Shown: piece after piece, positions 34,199 to 42,361 of the stretch
Numbering within the stretch: position 1 is the first letter of the stretch
How the letters are laid out: every line of letters begins with the position of its first letter
Assembly (NCBI RefSeq): GCF_006385595.1
Contig: NZ_CP041046.1
Span: 3,348,001-3,412,000, forward strand
DNA length: 64,000 bases
Source of the DNA: Luteibacter pinisoli
GTDB taxonomy: Bacteria; Pseudomonadota; Gammaproteobacteria; Xanthomonadales; Rhodanobacteraceae
Direction: 5' to 3'
The notes under the pieces: generated by a model
What the model saw: the letters and a program-made list of their open reading frames with translations, nothing else
Database searches by the model: none
Told to the model about the DNA's origin: nothing
Program-made: the position numbers and the translations under genes

Positions 34199-35408
34199 GG
34201 GTGGCCTCAACAGGTGGCACATTCGAAGCGCGGTGGGCGGGTGCCCAGACGGCAATCTGGCCCAGCGCCCAGAGGACGATCGCGCCCATCGGGAGGTACG
34301 CGGCCGGGAGGCGGGGAAGTTCGTAGTGCACCATCAACACGATATTGATGCCATAGGCCATCACCATGCCCAGGGCGATGCCCATGGTGGCCAACAGGAA
34401 GTTCTCGGTCTGGAAGTAGCGGAGCACGTCGCGCCGGGTGGCGCCCAGCGCGCGGCGCACGCCGATCTGCCGGCGACGCTGCGACACCCAGAAACTCGCC
34501 AGGCCCACGATGCCCAGCGCGGTAATGACCAGCAGCGCGACGCAGACGCCGACCAGCAGGTTGGCCATGGCGCGATCGCTGGCGAAAAAGGCATCGCGCA
34601 CCTCGCTGAAGTGTCGCTTGGAGAGGATCACGCGATTGGGATCCAGCTCGCGCAGCTTCGCCGCCGCGGCCTTGATCACGCTGTCGCCCTGCCCCGGCTT
34701 CGTGCGCATCACGTAAGTAGCGCCGAGGCCTTCGGTCATGTGCACCGGCAGGAAGATGCTGCCGTAGGTGGTGGCGCGATCAAACACGTTGGGGCGAACG
34801 ATGTTGCGGGTGACGCCGATGATGCGCATGGGGATGTCATCGAGGTACAGCACCTTTCCCAGCGCGTGGCCGTGGAAGAGCTGGTCCGCGACGAAGCGAG
34901 TGACGATCACCACGTGCGGGATCACCACATCGGTGCGGCCGCTGGTGATGTCGTCGAGCCAGGCGTATTCGTCGGGGCGGAAATCACGCCCTTCTTCGAT
35001 CTGGCCACCCAGCGTCGGGATGGCGTTGTCGCCATAGTAGTTAGCCACATGCATGGCGGGCGCGACCACGTTGGGGTCCAGCTTGATGCCCGCGTTCCAC
35101 GACTCCTTGCCGAGCGGGATCTGGTTCATCAGGCTGACCTGCTCCACCCCGGGGATGTTGCGCAGGCTCGCGAGGGTTTCCTCGATGCGCCCGTGCGACT
35201 CCAGCGTGCCGCCCATGGCGACCGGGCGTACATCCACGACGTGGGCTTCGTCGACACCCGACGACATCTGCATCCAGTCCAGCCGCTGGCGTACCAGGAA
35301 GACGGCATTGCAGACGATGGCGCAGGTGAGTGCGATTTCCAGCACGAGCAGCACCGCCGTCACTTTGTGCCGGTGCAGGGTCGAGAGAATGGGTCGGATA
35401 TCGAGCAT
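34188..35408 (-). CDS. MacB/FtsX-type ABC permease, B-type, pair 2
   Basis: 406 residues. The start MLDIRPILSTLHRHKVTAVL leads into the first helix (IALTCAIVCNAVFLV). A periplasmic MacB_PCD domain and three helices follow; the coupling segment FWVSQRRRQIGVRRALGATRRDVLRYFQTENFLLA is almost identical to that of the gene at 31675, so pairs 2 and 3 look like a recent duplication. The ATG at 35408 overlaps the stop of the A-type gene as TGATG, showing translational coupling within the pair. Confidence 0.88.
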   Translation of the reverse strand: MLDIRPILSTLHRHKVTAVLLVLEIALTCAIVCNAVFLVRQRLDWMQMSSGVDEAHVVDVRPVAMGGTLESHGRIEETLASLRNIPGVEQVSLMNQIPLGKESWNAGIKLDPNVVAPAMHVANYYGDNAIPTLGGQIEEGRDFRPDEYAWLDDITSGRTDVVIPHVVIVTRFVADQLFHGHALGKVLYLDDIPMRIIGVTRNIVRPNVFDRATTYGSIFLPVHMTEGLGATYVMRTKPGQGDSVIKAAAAKLRELDPNRVILSKRHFSEVRDAFFASDRAMANLLVGVCVALLVITALGIVGLASFWVSQRRRQIGVRRALGATRRDVLRYFQTENFLLATMGIALGMVMAYGINIVLMVHYELPRLPAAYLPMGAIVLWALGQIAVWAPAHRASNVPPVEATRGN

Positions 35409-36718
35409 CACTGACTCTTCAGCTGCAGGGCGGGGGTGATCTGGCAGGCACGCCAGGCCGGAAGCAGGCCTGCCACGACGGTGGCCCCGATGGCCATGCC
35501 GAACGTGGCCGCCAGCATGGGCAGGTCCAGGTGCGCGAGCGAGGCGTACTGATCGGGCTGCTTACGAACCAGCCAAAGGCCGAGCACGGCGAACAGGAGG
35601 CCGGCGACGCCACCCGCAAGGCCCACCATGCCGGCCTCGGTCACCAGCTGGGCGAACACGGCGCCGCGCGAGGCACCCAGCGCGCGACGCACGCCCACTT
35701 CGGCGGATCGGCGCATGAACTTCGCGAGCATGAGGCCCACGGTGTTCACCAGGCAGACCACGAAGAAGCCGAGGGCCAGCCAGACCTGCAGATGCACGTC
35801 CTTCGGTACCACCTTCTGCGAATCGAGCCATGCCATGACGTTGCGCAGGCGTACGTTCACCGGCAGGTGGAACCGGCCAGCCGCCAGCTGCTCCTCGGAG
35901 TAGTGCACGAGGAAGGCCTTGTAATCGGCAACGCGTGCGGGCGTGTCGAGCTCCACCCACAGCTGGACCCAGACGCAATCCGCCGTCTCCAGCGTATTTT
36001 CCTCCACCTGGTGGCCCTTCCCCCAGCAATCGCGCGAGCCGGAACGCGGCGCGTGGATGTCGCGGGAGGTACCCAACGGCAGGAACACGTCCTCACCCTC
36101 GGCATAGTTGCCGGCGTTGAGGTCGTAGAAGTGCGGATGCGGACGCCAGGTTTCGATGACGCCGACGACGCGCAGGTCCGCGCCGTTAAAGCGCACGGTG
36201 CGGCCGATGCTGTCCTCGCCGTGGAACAGCTTGTCGTTGAGACTGCTGCTGATGACAGCGATGCGCTCGCGCCGGTCGTCTTCCGTGGCCGACCACGCAT
36301 GGCCGTACTTCAGCGGCACGTCGAACAGGGCAAAGAAATCAGCGGTGGTGTAACGGGCACGGACGAAGAACGGGTCCTGCGTGGTATCGGCCTGTTGCAC
36401 CGGGGCCATGCCGCCGGTCATCACGGCCTGGCGATCGGCCCGGCCGGCCTTGAGCAGCGCCATGGCATCGCGCCACGACAGCTGCTCGGGCGGCTCGCCC
36501 TTCGTGTAGAAGCCGTTGTCTTCGTCGCGCGGTTCGATCTGCGGGTAGAACAGCTTCTGGCTCTTCCCGGGGATCGGGTCACCCGACACCACGTGGAGGA
36601 CGGTGAGCGTGGTCATGCAGGCGCCAATGCCCATGGCCACCGCCAGCACCATGAGCGCCGTGAGGGCCTTGCTGCGTTTCAGGCTACGCAAGGCCAGCTC
36701 AAGGAAATAACCAAACAT
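35408..36718 (-). CDS. MacB/FtsX-type ABC permease, A-type, pair 2
   Basis: 436 residues. The start MFGYFLELALRSLKRSKALTAL is followed by the first helix, a large periplasmic domain with a DCWGKGHQVEENTLETADC segment (two cysteines), and three helices. The coupling segment is MRRSAEVGVRRALGASRGAVFAQLV and the end ACQITPALQLKSQ. AAGGAG lies about 5 nt before the ATG at 36718, favouring it over the GTG at 36724. It sits 21 nt after pair 1 and is coupled to the B-type gene by a TGATG overlap. Confidence 0.88.
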   Translation of the reverse strand: MFGYFLELALRSLKRSKALTALMVLAVAMGIGACMTTLTVLHVVSGDPIPGKSQKLFYPQIEPRDEDNGFYTKGEPPEQLSWRDAMALLKAGRADRQAVMTGGMAPVQQADTTQDPFFVRARYTTADFFALFDVPLKYGHAWSATEDDRRERIAVISSSLNDKLFHGEDSIGRTVRFNGADLRVVGVIETWRPHPHFYDLNAGNYAEGEDVFLPLGTSRDIHAPRSGSRDCWGKGHQVEENTLETADCVWVQLWVELDTPARVADYKAFLVHYSEEQLAAGRFHLPVNVRLRNVMAWLDSQKVVPKDVHLQVWLALGFFVVCLVNTVGLMLAKFMRRSAEVGVRRALGASRGAVFAQLVTEAGMVGLAGGVAGLLFAVLGLWLVRKQPDQYASLAHLDLPMLAATFGMAIGATVVAGLLPAWRACQITPALQLKSQ

Positions 36719-36739
36719 GACCACTCCTTCCGTGACGAA

Positions 36740-37960
36740 TCAGACGCTGCGCGTCGCTTCCACCGGCGAAACTTTCGAGGCGCGCAGCGCCGGGGCGAAC
36801 ACGGCCGCCTGGCCGAGCGCCAGCAACAGGACGATGCCGACACCGACGTACGTGGGCGAAACACGGGGCATCTCGAAGTACTTCAGCATCCACTGGCTCA
36901 GGCCCAGGGCCAGCCCCGTGCCGACGATGACGCCGCCCAGCGCGATCAGGAAGTTTTCCGTCATGAAGTAGCTGAGGATGTCCGAGCGACGGGCACCCAG
37001 CGCGCGGCGCACGCCGATCTGCTTGCGACGCTGGCCCACCCAGAAGCTCGACAGGCCGACGATGCCCGCCGCCGTGATCGCCAGCAGCACGGCGCAGACC
37101 ACCGTCATCAGGATCGCCATGCCGCGGTCCGCCTCGTAGGCGTTGGCACGCACCGTCTCGAACGTACGCAGGCCGTACTTCTCGGGCAGCACGCGCATGC
37201 GGCTCACCTTGTAGAGCGCCGTCGGAATGGCCTTGAACACGGCATCCTGCTGTCCCGGCCGCGTGCGGACGAGGAAGTGCTGGTAGCTGCTGTCGAAGCG
37301 CACCGGCATCAGCGTGACGTTGTCCATGTGGTCGAACTCGATCCAGGGCACCGTGAGCTTCTCGATGATACCGATGACCGTGGACGGCTTGTTCTTCGCG
37401 TAATAGATCGTCTTGCCCAGCGCATCGCCCTTCGGGAACAGCTTGTCGGCAATCGCTTTGGTGATGATCACCTGTGCCGGCGCCGGCGTGCTCTGCGGCG
37501 GCAGGTTGACGACTTCGGACGGGGTGAAGTTACGGCCAGCGATGAGCTTGACGCCAAGCGTCTTCAGCGCCTGGTCGTCCACGAAGTACAACGCGCTCGG
37601 CAGGCTGTCCTTGGTCTTGTTCGGGTCGATCTGCATGCCGGTGGACCAGCCACCCCGACGCAACGGGAACGCGTTGGTGATGTAGGCCGATTCCACGCCG
37701 GGCACGTTGCGGATCGCTGCGAGATCGGTCTGCATCAGCGGGATGAACGTCTCGGGCTTGCCGACGTAGCGGTTCTGCACCGCGATGACATTGCTCTCAT
37801 CCATGCCCGTCGTGCGGTTGGACCGCTCGATACGCTGGTGGACGATGAACAGGGCGTTGCACACGATGGCCAGGGTCAGCGCGATCTGCAGCGCGATGAG
37901 GATGGTGCCTGCCTTGTGCCGGCGCAGGGCGGAGAGGATGGGTTTGATCTGGAGATTCAT
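36740..37960 (-). CDS. MacB/FtsX-type ABC permease, B-type, pair 1
   Basis: 406 residues. The start MNLQIKPILSALRRHKAGTI leads into the first helix. The periplasmic domain is the most divergent of the three B-types (no cysteine pair; Pro/Ala-rich NLPPQSTPAPAQ). Three C-terminal helices follow, with coupling segment FWVGQRRKQIGVRRALGARRSDILSYFMTEN and the end SPVEATRSV. It lies 12 nt after its A-type partner, without overlap. Confidence 0.88.
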   Translation of the reverse strand: MNLQIKPILSALRRHKAGTILIALQIALTLAIVCNALFIVHQRIERSNRTTGMDESNVIAVQNRYVGKPETFIPLMQTDLAAIRNVPGVESAYITNAFPLRRGGWSTGMQIDPNKTKDSLPSALYFVDDQALKTLGVKLIAGRNFTPSEVVNLPPQSTPAPAQVIITKAIADKLFPKGDALGKTIYYAKNKPSTVIGIIEKLTVPWIEFDHMDNVTLMPVRFDSSYQHFLVRTRPGQQDAVFKAIPTALYKVSRMRVLPEKYGLRTFETVRANAYEADRGMAILMTVVCAVLLAITAAGIVGLSSFWVGQRRKQIGVRRALGARRSDILSYFMTENFLIALGGVIVGTGLALGLSQWMLKYFEMPRVSPTYVGVGIVLLLALGQAAVFAPALRASKVSPVEATRSV

Positions 37961-37972
37961 GCCAGCGTGCCC

Positions 37973-39283
37973 TTAGTTGGACTTCAGCTGCCACGCCGGC
38001 TGCACCTGAGCGGCGCGCCACGTGGGATAGAAAGCGGCGATCACGGTGGCGGCGATGGACACCAGCAGCGTGAGGAAGATCAGCGTGGGATCCAGCGTCG
38101 CCAGGTGCGCGATATCCGACGGGAACACCAGCGAGGTGCCCAGCATGCCCAGCCCCGTCAGGATCAGCCCGAGCACACCGCCTGCGATACCGACGGCGCC
38201 GGCTTCGATCAGGAACTGCGCATAGATCGTGGCCCGCGAGGCGCCCAGGGCGCGACGTACGCCGATCTCCTGTGCGCGGCGCATGAACTTGGCCAGCAGC
38301 AGGCCGACGGTGTTGACCAGGCAGATGGCCAGGAAGCCCAGCGACACGACCAGCGAGATGGTCGATTCCTTCGGGACCACCTTCTGCACGTCCAGCCAGT
38401 CGACGACGTTGCGCACCTTCACGTTCGGCGCCCAGCTCCAGCGGCCGGCGCGCTGCTGCTCGGCAGCGTAGCCATTGAGGTAGCTGCGGTAGGCGTCCAC
38501 CTCGCTCTTGCTATCCAGTTGCGTCCACAGGGCCAGCCAGATGCACTCCGAGCGCAGGTAGCCGTCCCAGCCCTGCTCGGGTTCCTTCACGCAGTTGTTG
38601 TTGCCGTTGGTCCCGAGCTGCAGGTCGATGGCGCGGGTGAACGGGATGTACACCGTCGCGCCTTCATCGACGAAGCCGCCCGTGTTGGGCGCGTCGAAGA
38701 ACAGCGGTTGCGGGTTCCAGTTGTCCATGACACCCACGATGGTGAACAGCCGGCCATCGAGGTTGAGCTGCTTGCCGACGCTCTGCCCGCCATTGAACAC
38801 CTTGTCGTTGAGGTCGCGGGTGATGACGGCGACGCTGGCGTGCTTCTCGTCGTCGTCGCGCGTCCACGCCCGGCCCTGGATGAACGGCATGTCGAACATG
38901 CCGAACATGTCGGCGCCGTTGGCGTACGCCGTCTGGCGCATCGGCAGGTGCGAGGGATCCTCCGGGATCACCGAGACGTTGACCGGATAGACGATGGCCT
39001 GGTGCGTCGCCTTGTGCGCGCGCAGGATCGCGGTGGCGTCGGTGTAGCTCAGTGCCGGCGGCGGCTCGCCGTTCTCGAGGTTTTCCGGGCCGAAGGCATC
39101 GATCTGCGTGTTGAACAGCACGCTGGATTTCTGCGGGATCGGATCGCGCGATGTCGCGCGGTAGACCGCATAGGTCGTCATCGAGGCGGCCACGCCGAAC
39201 CCGATGGCCATCACCATCAGGGCGGTGAGCATCGGGTTCTTGCGCAGGCTGCGCAGGCCAAGCTGGAGGTAGTAGGCGAACAT
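37973..39283 (-). CDS. MacB/FtsX-type ABC permease, A-type, pair 1
   Basis: 436 residues. The start MFAYYLQLGLRSLRKNPMLTAL aligns with the other A-types. A periplasmic domain with NNNCVKEPEQGWDGYLRSEC follows (cysteines placed as in pair 2), then three helices. The coupling segment is MRRAQEIGVRRALGASRATIYAQFL and the end AAQVQPAWQLKSN. A GTG at 39292 could add three residues; the ATG at 39283 aligns best with paralogues. It is the first permease after the ATPase gene, 26 nt away, and is presumably the ancestral A-type partner. Confidence 0.88.
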   Translation of the reverse strand: MFAYYLQLGLRSLRKNPMLTALMVMAIGFGVAASMTTYAVYRATSRDPIPQKSSVLFNTQIDAFGPENLENGEPPPALSYTDATAILRAHKATHQAIVYPVNVSVIPEDPSHLPMRQTAYANGADMFGMFDMPFIQGRAWTRDDDEKHASVAVITRDLNDKVFNGGQSVGKQLNLDGRLFTIVGVMDNWNPQPLFFDAPNTGGFVDEGATVYIPFTRAIDLQLGTNGNNNCVKEPEQGWDGYLRSECIWLALWTQLDSKSEVDAYRSYLNGYAAEQQRAGRWSWAPNVKVRNVVDWLDVQKVVPKESTISLVVSLGFLAICLVNTVGLLLAKFMRRAQEIGVRRALGASRATIYAQFLIEAGAVGIAGGVLGLILTGLGMLGTSLVFPSDIAHLATLDPTLIFLTLLVSIAATVIAAFYPTWRAAQVQPAWQLKSN

Positions 39284-39309
39284 GGACGTCACCGTGTCTT
39301 GGCGTGGGG

Positions 39310-40023
39310 TCAGGAACGGACGGCGTGGTGCGGATGCGCGTGGAAGCGCGGCTCTTCGGAGAGATCCACCACCTGGCCATCGATCACGTGGACGTTGCGC
39401 TGGGCGCGCGCGGCCAGTTCCGGGTCATGCGTGACCATGACGATGGTCGCGCCTTCGCGGTGGATCTCCTCGAGGAGTTCCATGACGCCGCGGGCCATCT
39501 GCGTATCCAGGTTACCCGTGGGCTCATCGGCCAGGAGCAGGCGCGGCGAGCCGGCCAGCGCACGGGCAATGGCGACGCGCTGCTGCTGGCCGCCGGAGAG
39601 TTCCGCCGGGTAGTGGCGCGCACGCGAGGCCAGACCGACGCGCTCGAGGGCATCCATGATGCGCTGCTTGCGCTCCGGGCCCTTCATGCCGCGATAGCGC
39701 AGCGGCACTTCCACGTTGTCGTACACGTTGAGGTCGGGAATCAGGTTGAACGCCTGGAAGATGAAGCCGATCTTCTCGTTGCGGATCTTCGAGCGGGCGT
39801 TGTCGTTGAGCTGGCTCACTTCGATACCGTCCAGATGGTATTCGCCACCGGTAAAGGTTTCGAGCAGGCCGGCGATGGTCAGGAAGGTGGTCTTGCCCGA
39901 GCCCGAGGGGCCGGTGACGGCGACGAACTCGCCTTCCTTCACATCAATATTGAAATCGCGGAGCGCGTAGGTCTCGACGACTTCCGTGCGGTAGACCTTG
40001 GCGAGGTGGTTCATCTTCAACAT
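39310..40023 (-). CDS. ABC transporter ATP-binding protein, MacB/LolD class
   Basis: 237 residues. Walker A is GPSGSGKT, the Q-loop GFIFQAFNLIPDLNVYDNV, the signature LSGGQQQR, Walker B LLLADEPTG and the switch VTHD. The C-terminus is His-rich (RFHAHPHHAVRS), which is unusual for the class. It is the only ATPase gene in the eleven-gene locus, so it should power all three permease pairs unless an outside ATPase helps. It lies 32 nt after the adaptor gene. Confidence 0.95.
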   Translation of the reverse strand: MLKMNHLAKVYRTEVVETYALRDFNIDVKEGEFVAVTGPSGSGKTTFLTIAGLLETFTGGEYHLDGIEVSQLNDNARSKIRNEKIGFIFQAFNLIPDLNVYDNVEVPLRYRGMKGPERKQRIMDALERVGLASRARHYPAELSGGQQQRVAIARALAGSPRLLLADEPTGNLDTQMARGVMELLEEIHREGATIVMVTHDPELAARAQRNVHVIDGQVVDLSEEPRFHAHPHHAVRS

Positions 40024-40055
40024 GGCGGATCCCTCGTTGGAAAGTGGTTGGGCGG

Positions 40056-41327
40056 TCAGCGGGCGATAGCGACGTGTTTGGCGTCGCCGAAGGTGTCGGC
40101 ACCGGAGACGACGATCGAGTCGCCTTCCTTCAGGCCGTCCAGGATTTCTACCTTGTCGATGCTGCTGGCACCGACGCGGATGTCACGGCGATCAGCCATG
40201 CCATCGTTAACGACATAGGCGTAGCGGCCGGCGCTTTCGTCGACGAACGAGCCACGCTGCACGGTGAGCACGTTGGCGCGGCTGTCGAGCAGGATACGCA
40301 CGGAGAGACGCTGGCTCTGGCGCAGCTGGCTCGGGGACTGGCCATCGAAGCGCAGGCGGGCGGCCACTTCACCATTGACCACTTCCGGCGAGATGGCGCT
40401 GACCTTGCCCTTCCATTCCTTGCCGTTGCCGGTGATCTCGCCGGGCATGCCGATGGCGAGGTCACGAGCGAAGCTTTCCGGCACCTTCATTTCGACCTCG
40501 AGCGCGGTGAGGTCGATGACGCTGACGAGCTGCGCGTCCTTCGCCACCGTGGCGCGTTCGGCGATGAACAGCTGGCCGACCTGGCCATCCACCGGCGACT
40601 TCACGTTGAGGTCTTCGACCTGGCGCTGGAGGTCCTTCACCAGCAACACCTGGCGGTCGTGCGCCAGCTTCTTGGCCTGGATATCGAAGGTGAGGCTGTC
40701 GTTGTCGACGGTGAGGTCGCTCTGCGCGTGCTTCTGCGTAATGGCGGCCTTGTCGAGGGCGGACTTGGCCTTGTCGACATCGGCTACCGGCACGGCGCCC
40801 TTCTCGAACGCACCCTGGTAACGCTTCAGGTCGCGCTCGGAGGCGGTCTGGTCGACCACGGCGTTGTCAAAGGCCTTCTGCAGCTCAGAGCGCTTCTTCT
40901 TGGCATCCACCTGGGCGCGCAGGTATTCGACCTGCATGGCATCCGCGGCAGACTGCTCCTGCGCAAGCTTGTTGGTCAGCTCGGGGCTCGTGACGATGGC
41001 GAGCACCTGGCCCTTCTTCACCACGTCGCCAGCATGCACCTGCATGACGACGGCGCCACCGTACGGGGCGTAGAGCGTCGGGCTCACGGCGGCGACCACT
41101 TTGCCTTCGGCGGCGATGTCACGCACGAAGGGGCCACGGGTGACGGTGGCGAAGGTGAGCCGCGATGCACTCACCGAGGTGTCGGCGGAGAACATCGTGG
41201 CGATTTTCGGTACGGAGAAACCGATGGCGACCAGCACGGCCACCGCGGCGCCGGCGAGGATCAGCTTGCGCTTGCGGTTCGGGGCGACCGCGACAAGGCG
41301 ATCCTGGGCGGAGGTATCTCGAATCAT
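40056..41327 (-). CDS. Periplasmic adaptor (membrane-fusion/HlyD-MacA-like) protein
   Basis: 423 residues. A cytosolic N-terminus (~25) precedes a signal-anchor helix (LILAGAAVAVLVAIGFSV). The lipoyl half-motifs follow (ASRLTFATVTRGPFVRDIAAEGKVV to YAPYGGAVVMQVHAGDVVKKGQVLAIV). A long coiled coil spans ~125-240, followed by the second lipoyl half (VKSPVDGQVGQLFIAE), the beta-barrel and a membrane-proximal domain (VEILDGLKEGDSIVVSGAD). It would link the inner-membrane permeases to a periplasmic or outer-membrane partner. No TolC-like gene is present in the window. AGGGAAG precedes the ATG by 5 nt. First gene of the sigma-54 operon. Confidence 0.92.
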   Translation of the reverse strand: MIRDTSAQDRLVAVAPNRKRKLILAGAAVAVLVAIGFSVPKIATMFSADTSVSASRLTFATVTRGPFVRDIAAEGKVVAAVSPTLYAPYGGAVVMQVHAGDVVKKGQVLAIVTSPELTNKLAQEQSAADAMQVEYLRAQVDAKKKRSELQKAFDNAVVDQTASERDLKRYQGAFEKGAVPVADVDKAKSALDKAAITQKHAQSDLTVDNDSLTFDIQAKKLAHDRQVLLVKDLQRQVEDLNVKSPVDGQVGQLFIAERATVAKDAQLVSVIDLTALEVEMKVPESFARDLAIGMPGEITGNGKEWKGKVSAISPEVVNGEVAARLRFDGQSPSQLRQSQRLSVRILLDSRANVLTVQRGSFVDESAGRYAYVVNDGMADRRDIRVGASSIDKVEILDGLKEGDSIVVSGADTFGDAKHVAIAR

Positions 41328-41345
41328 GATGGCTTCCCTGAAGAA

Positions 41346-41366
41346 CTTGCTGATGACTTCAGCAAG
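41346..41366. promoter_or_regulatory. Inverted repeat overlapping the -12 element and start region of the ABC operon
   Basis: CTTGCTGA and TCAGCAAG form a perfect 8-bp inverted repeat around five bases. One arm contains the -12 TTGC of the sigma-54 promoter, so a protein bound here, or a cruciform, could affect promoter opening or the 5' end of the mRNA. Confidence 0.4.
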
Positions 41367-41376
41367 GCGCGTGCCA
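41361..41376 (-). promoter_or_regulatory. Sigma-54 promoter of the adaptor-ATPase-permease operon
   Basis: Minus-strand TGGCAC-gcgcc-TTGCT matches the sigma-54 consensus TGGCAC-N5-TTGCW at every defined position, with the -24 GG and -12 GC correctly spaced. It lies 34 bp before the adaptor ATG, giving a leader of roughly 20 nt that includes the ribosome-binding site. A sigma-54 activator gene is encoded at the far end of the same locus. Confidence 0.85.
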
Positions 41377-41432
41377 ATCAGGGAAGCTTAGGTTTTTCCG
41401 CCACTTACGTCGTCTCAGCGACCAGGCTTACG

Positions 41433-41456
41433 TGTCCGCGGACATCCGTCCGGACA
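41433..41456. promoter_or_regulatory. Candidate enhancer (upstream activator) sites for the sigma-54 promoter
   Basis: TGTCCGCGGACA (41433-41444) is a perfect 12-bp palindrome. GTCCGGAC (41448-41455) is a second perfect palindrome with its centre 13 bp away. They lie about 57-80 bp upstream of the -24 element, the usual distance for an NtrC-type activator. The TGTC-N4-GACA shape suits a Fis-type helix-turn-helix dimer. Confidence 0.6.
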
Positions 41457-41470
41457 GTGGCCGTGGCCGT

Positions 41471-42034
41471 TCAGGACGTGATGGCCACCGATTCGGACAC
41501 CGCGATGTCGCGGGCGACGCCACGGCCGAGCGTGGAAATCAGCACCTCTCGCGCGCCAAGCACGTCGAAGCCGACGAGGCGGCGGCGCTGGAAGCTGAGC
41601 ACGCGGGCGCGGCTGGCGCGCAGCCATTCGCGATCCGGCGCGCGGCGATCCGGCGCCTCGATGGCGATGGCGTCGGCGAACAGGCCGTCCCACGCGAGGT
41701 AGTCGGTGTCGGGCAGGAGGTAGATGCGCGCGAGCGTGTCCCCTTCCCTGCTGACGCAGTCCAGCCATTCGCGCGGGCCCTCCGCCGTGATGGCGCAGGT
41801 GAGGCCGACGCAGGCGGTGGACAGCAACGGGGCGAGGTCGGCGTTCTCGACCAGGCAACCCGCCGGCGGCAGCACGTTGGCCGGGCAGGACGTCGGACGC
41901 GGCGCGAGATAAAGCACCCCGCCGAGCTGGCCAAGGCCTTCCACCAGCGTGCGCGGGGACACCGCGAGCCAGCGGGTGGTGGAACCGGTGCGGGCGCGCG
42001 ACTGCACGCCAAAGGATGCGAGCCAACCGAACAT
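41471..42034 (-). CDS. Protein of unknown function encoded downstream of hemP
   Basis: 187 residues, no signal peptide or membrane helix. I do not recognise the family. Visible features are a Trp-containing N-terminus (MFGWLASFGVQSRARTG) and a middle with four cysteines (SCPANVLPPAGCLVE, STACVGLTCAIT). A region ARIYLLPDTDYLAWDGLFADAIA and an Arg-rich segment (RRAPDREWLRASRARVLSFQRRR) follow. It lies 93 nt after hemP on the same strand with GGGAG 8 nt before the ATG and no terminator between, so it is probably transcribed from the Fur-controlled hemP promoter. A link to iron or haem (for example haem handling or ChuX-like carriage) is inference from position only. Confidence 0.7.
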   Translation of the reverse strand: MFGWLASFGVQSRARTGSTTRWLAVSPRTLVEGLGQLGGVLYLAPRPTSCPANVLPPAGCLVENADLAPLLSTACVGLTCAITAEGPREWLDCVSREGDTLARIYLLPDTDYLAWDGLFADAIAIEAPDRRAPDREWLRASRARVLSFQRRRLVGFDVLGAREVLISTLGRGVARDIAVSESVAITS

Positions 42035-42127
42035 GAGGGCGTCTCCCGGTGACGGCCGTGGGAAGGGATGCCTGGCTGGCGGCGAGGGGAGACCCGCGTG
42101 GCTTGGCGTCGGGGAGAGGGAACCGGC

Positions 42128-42328
42128 TTACTTGGTGAGGATGAGCTTGTCGTTGCGGGTCAGGCGCAGGTGGTACTCGGCGCCCTGGTGCTCGATGACG
42201 AGCTCGCGCGAACCGTCGAGGAGGTTCTTGCTTTCAACGCGGCGCGCGGGGGCCGCCATGGCGGCGCGCAGGGGAACGACCGTGTCGCGGCGAGCGGTGT
42301 CGTTCATCGGAAGGCTTCTCATCAACAT
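42128..42328 (-). CDS. hemP: Hemin uptake protein HemP
   Basis: 66 residues. The HemP domain occupies the C-terminus: RVESKNLLDGSRELVIEHQG then EYHLRLTRNDKLILTK, ending in the family's LxxTRxxKLILTK. HemP/HmuP proteins are small cytosolic factors needed for activating haem-receptor genes in some proteobacteria. I use the ATG at 42328, which has GGAG 8 nt upstream; an internal ATG at 42307 would give a shorter 59-residue form. A consensus Fur box and a sigma-70 promoter lie just upstream, so the gene is iron-repressed. Confidence 0.93.
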   Translation of the reverse strand: MLMRSLPMNDTARRDTVVPLRAAMAAPARRVESKNLLDGSRELVIEHQGAEYHLRLTRNDKLILTK

Positions 42329-42361
42329 GGCTAACGCTCCGCAAGTGAGGGTGCGGAGTTG

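Noticed and set aside
35330..39613. A 1427-codon plus-strand open frame across four permease genes
   Set aside because: It spans several genes on the other strand, has shadow composition (Gln/Asp/His/Arg-rich), and lacks a ribosome-binding site or domain.
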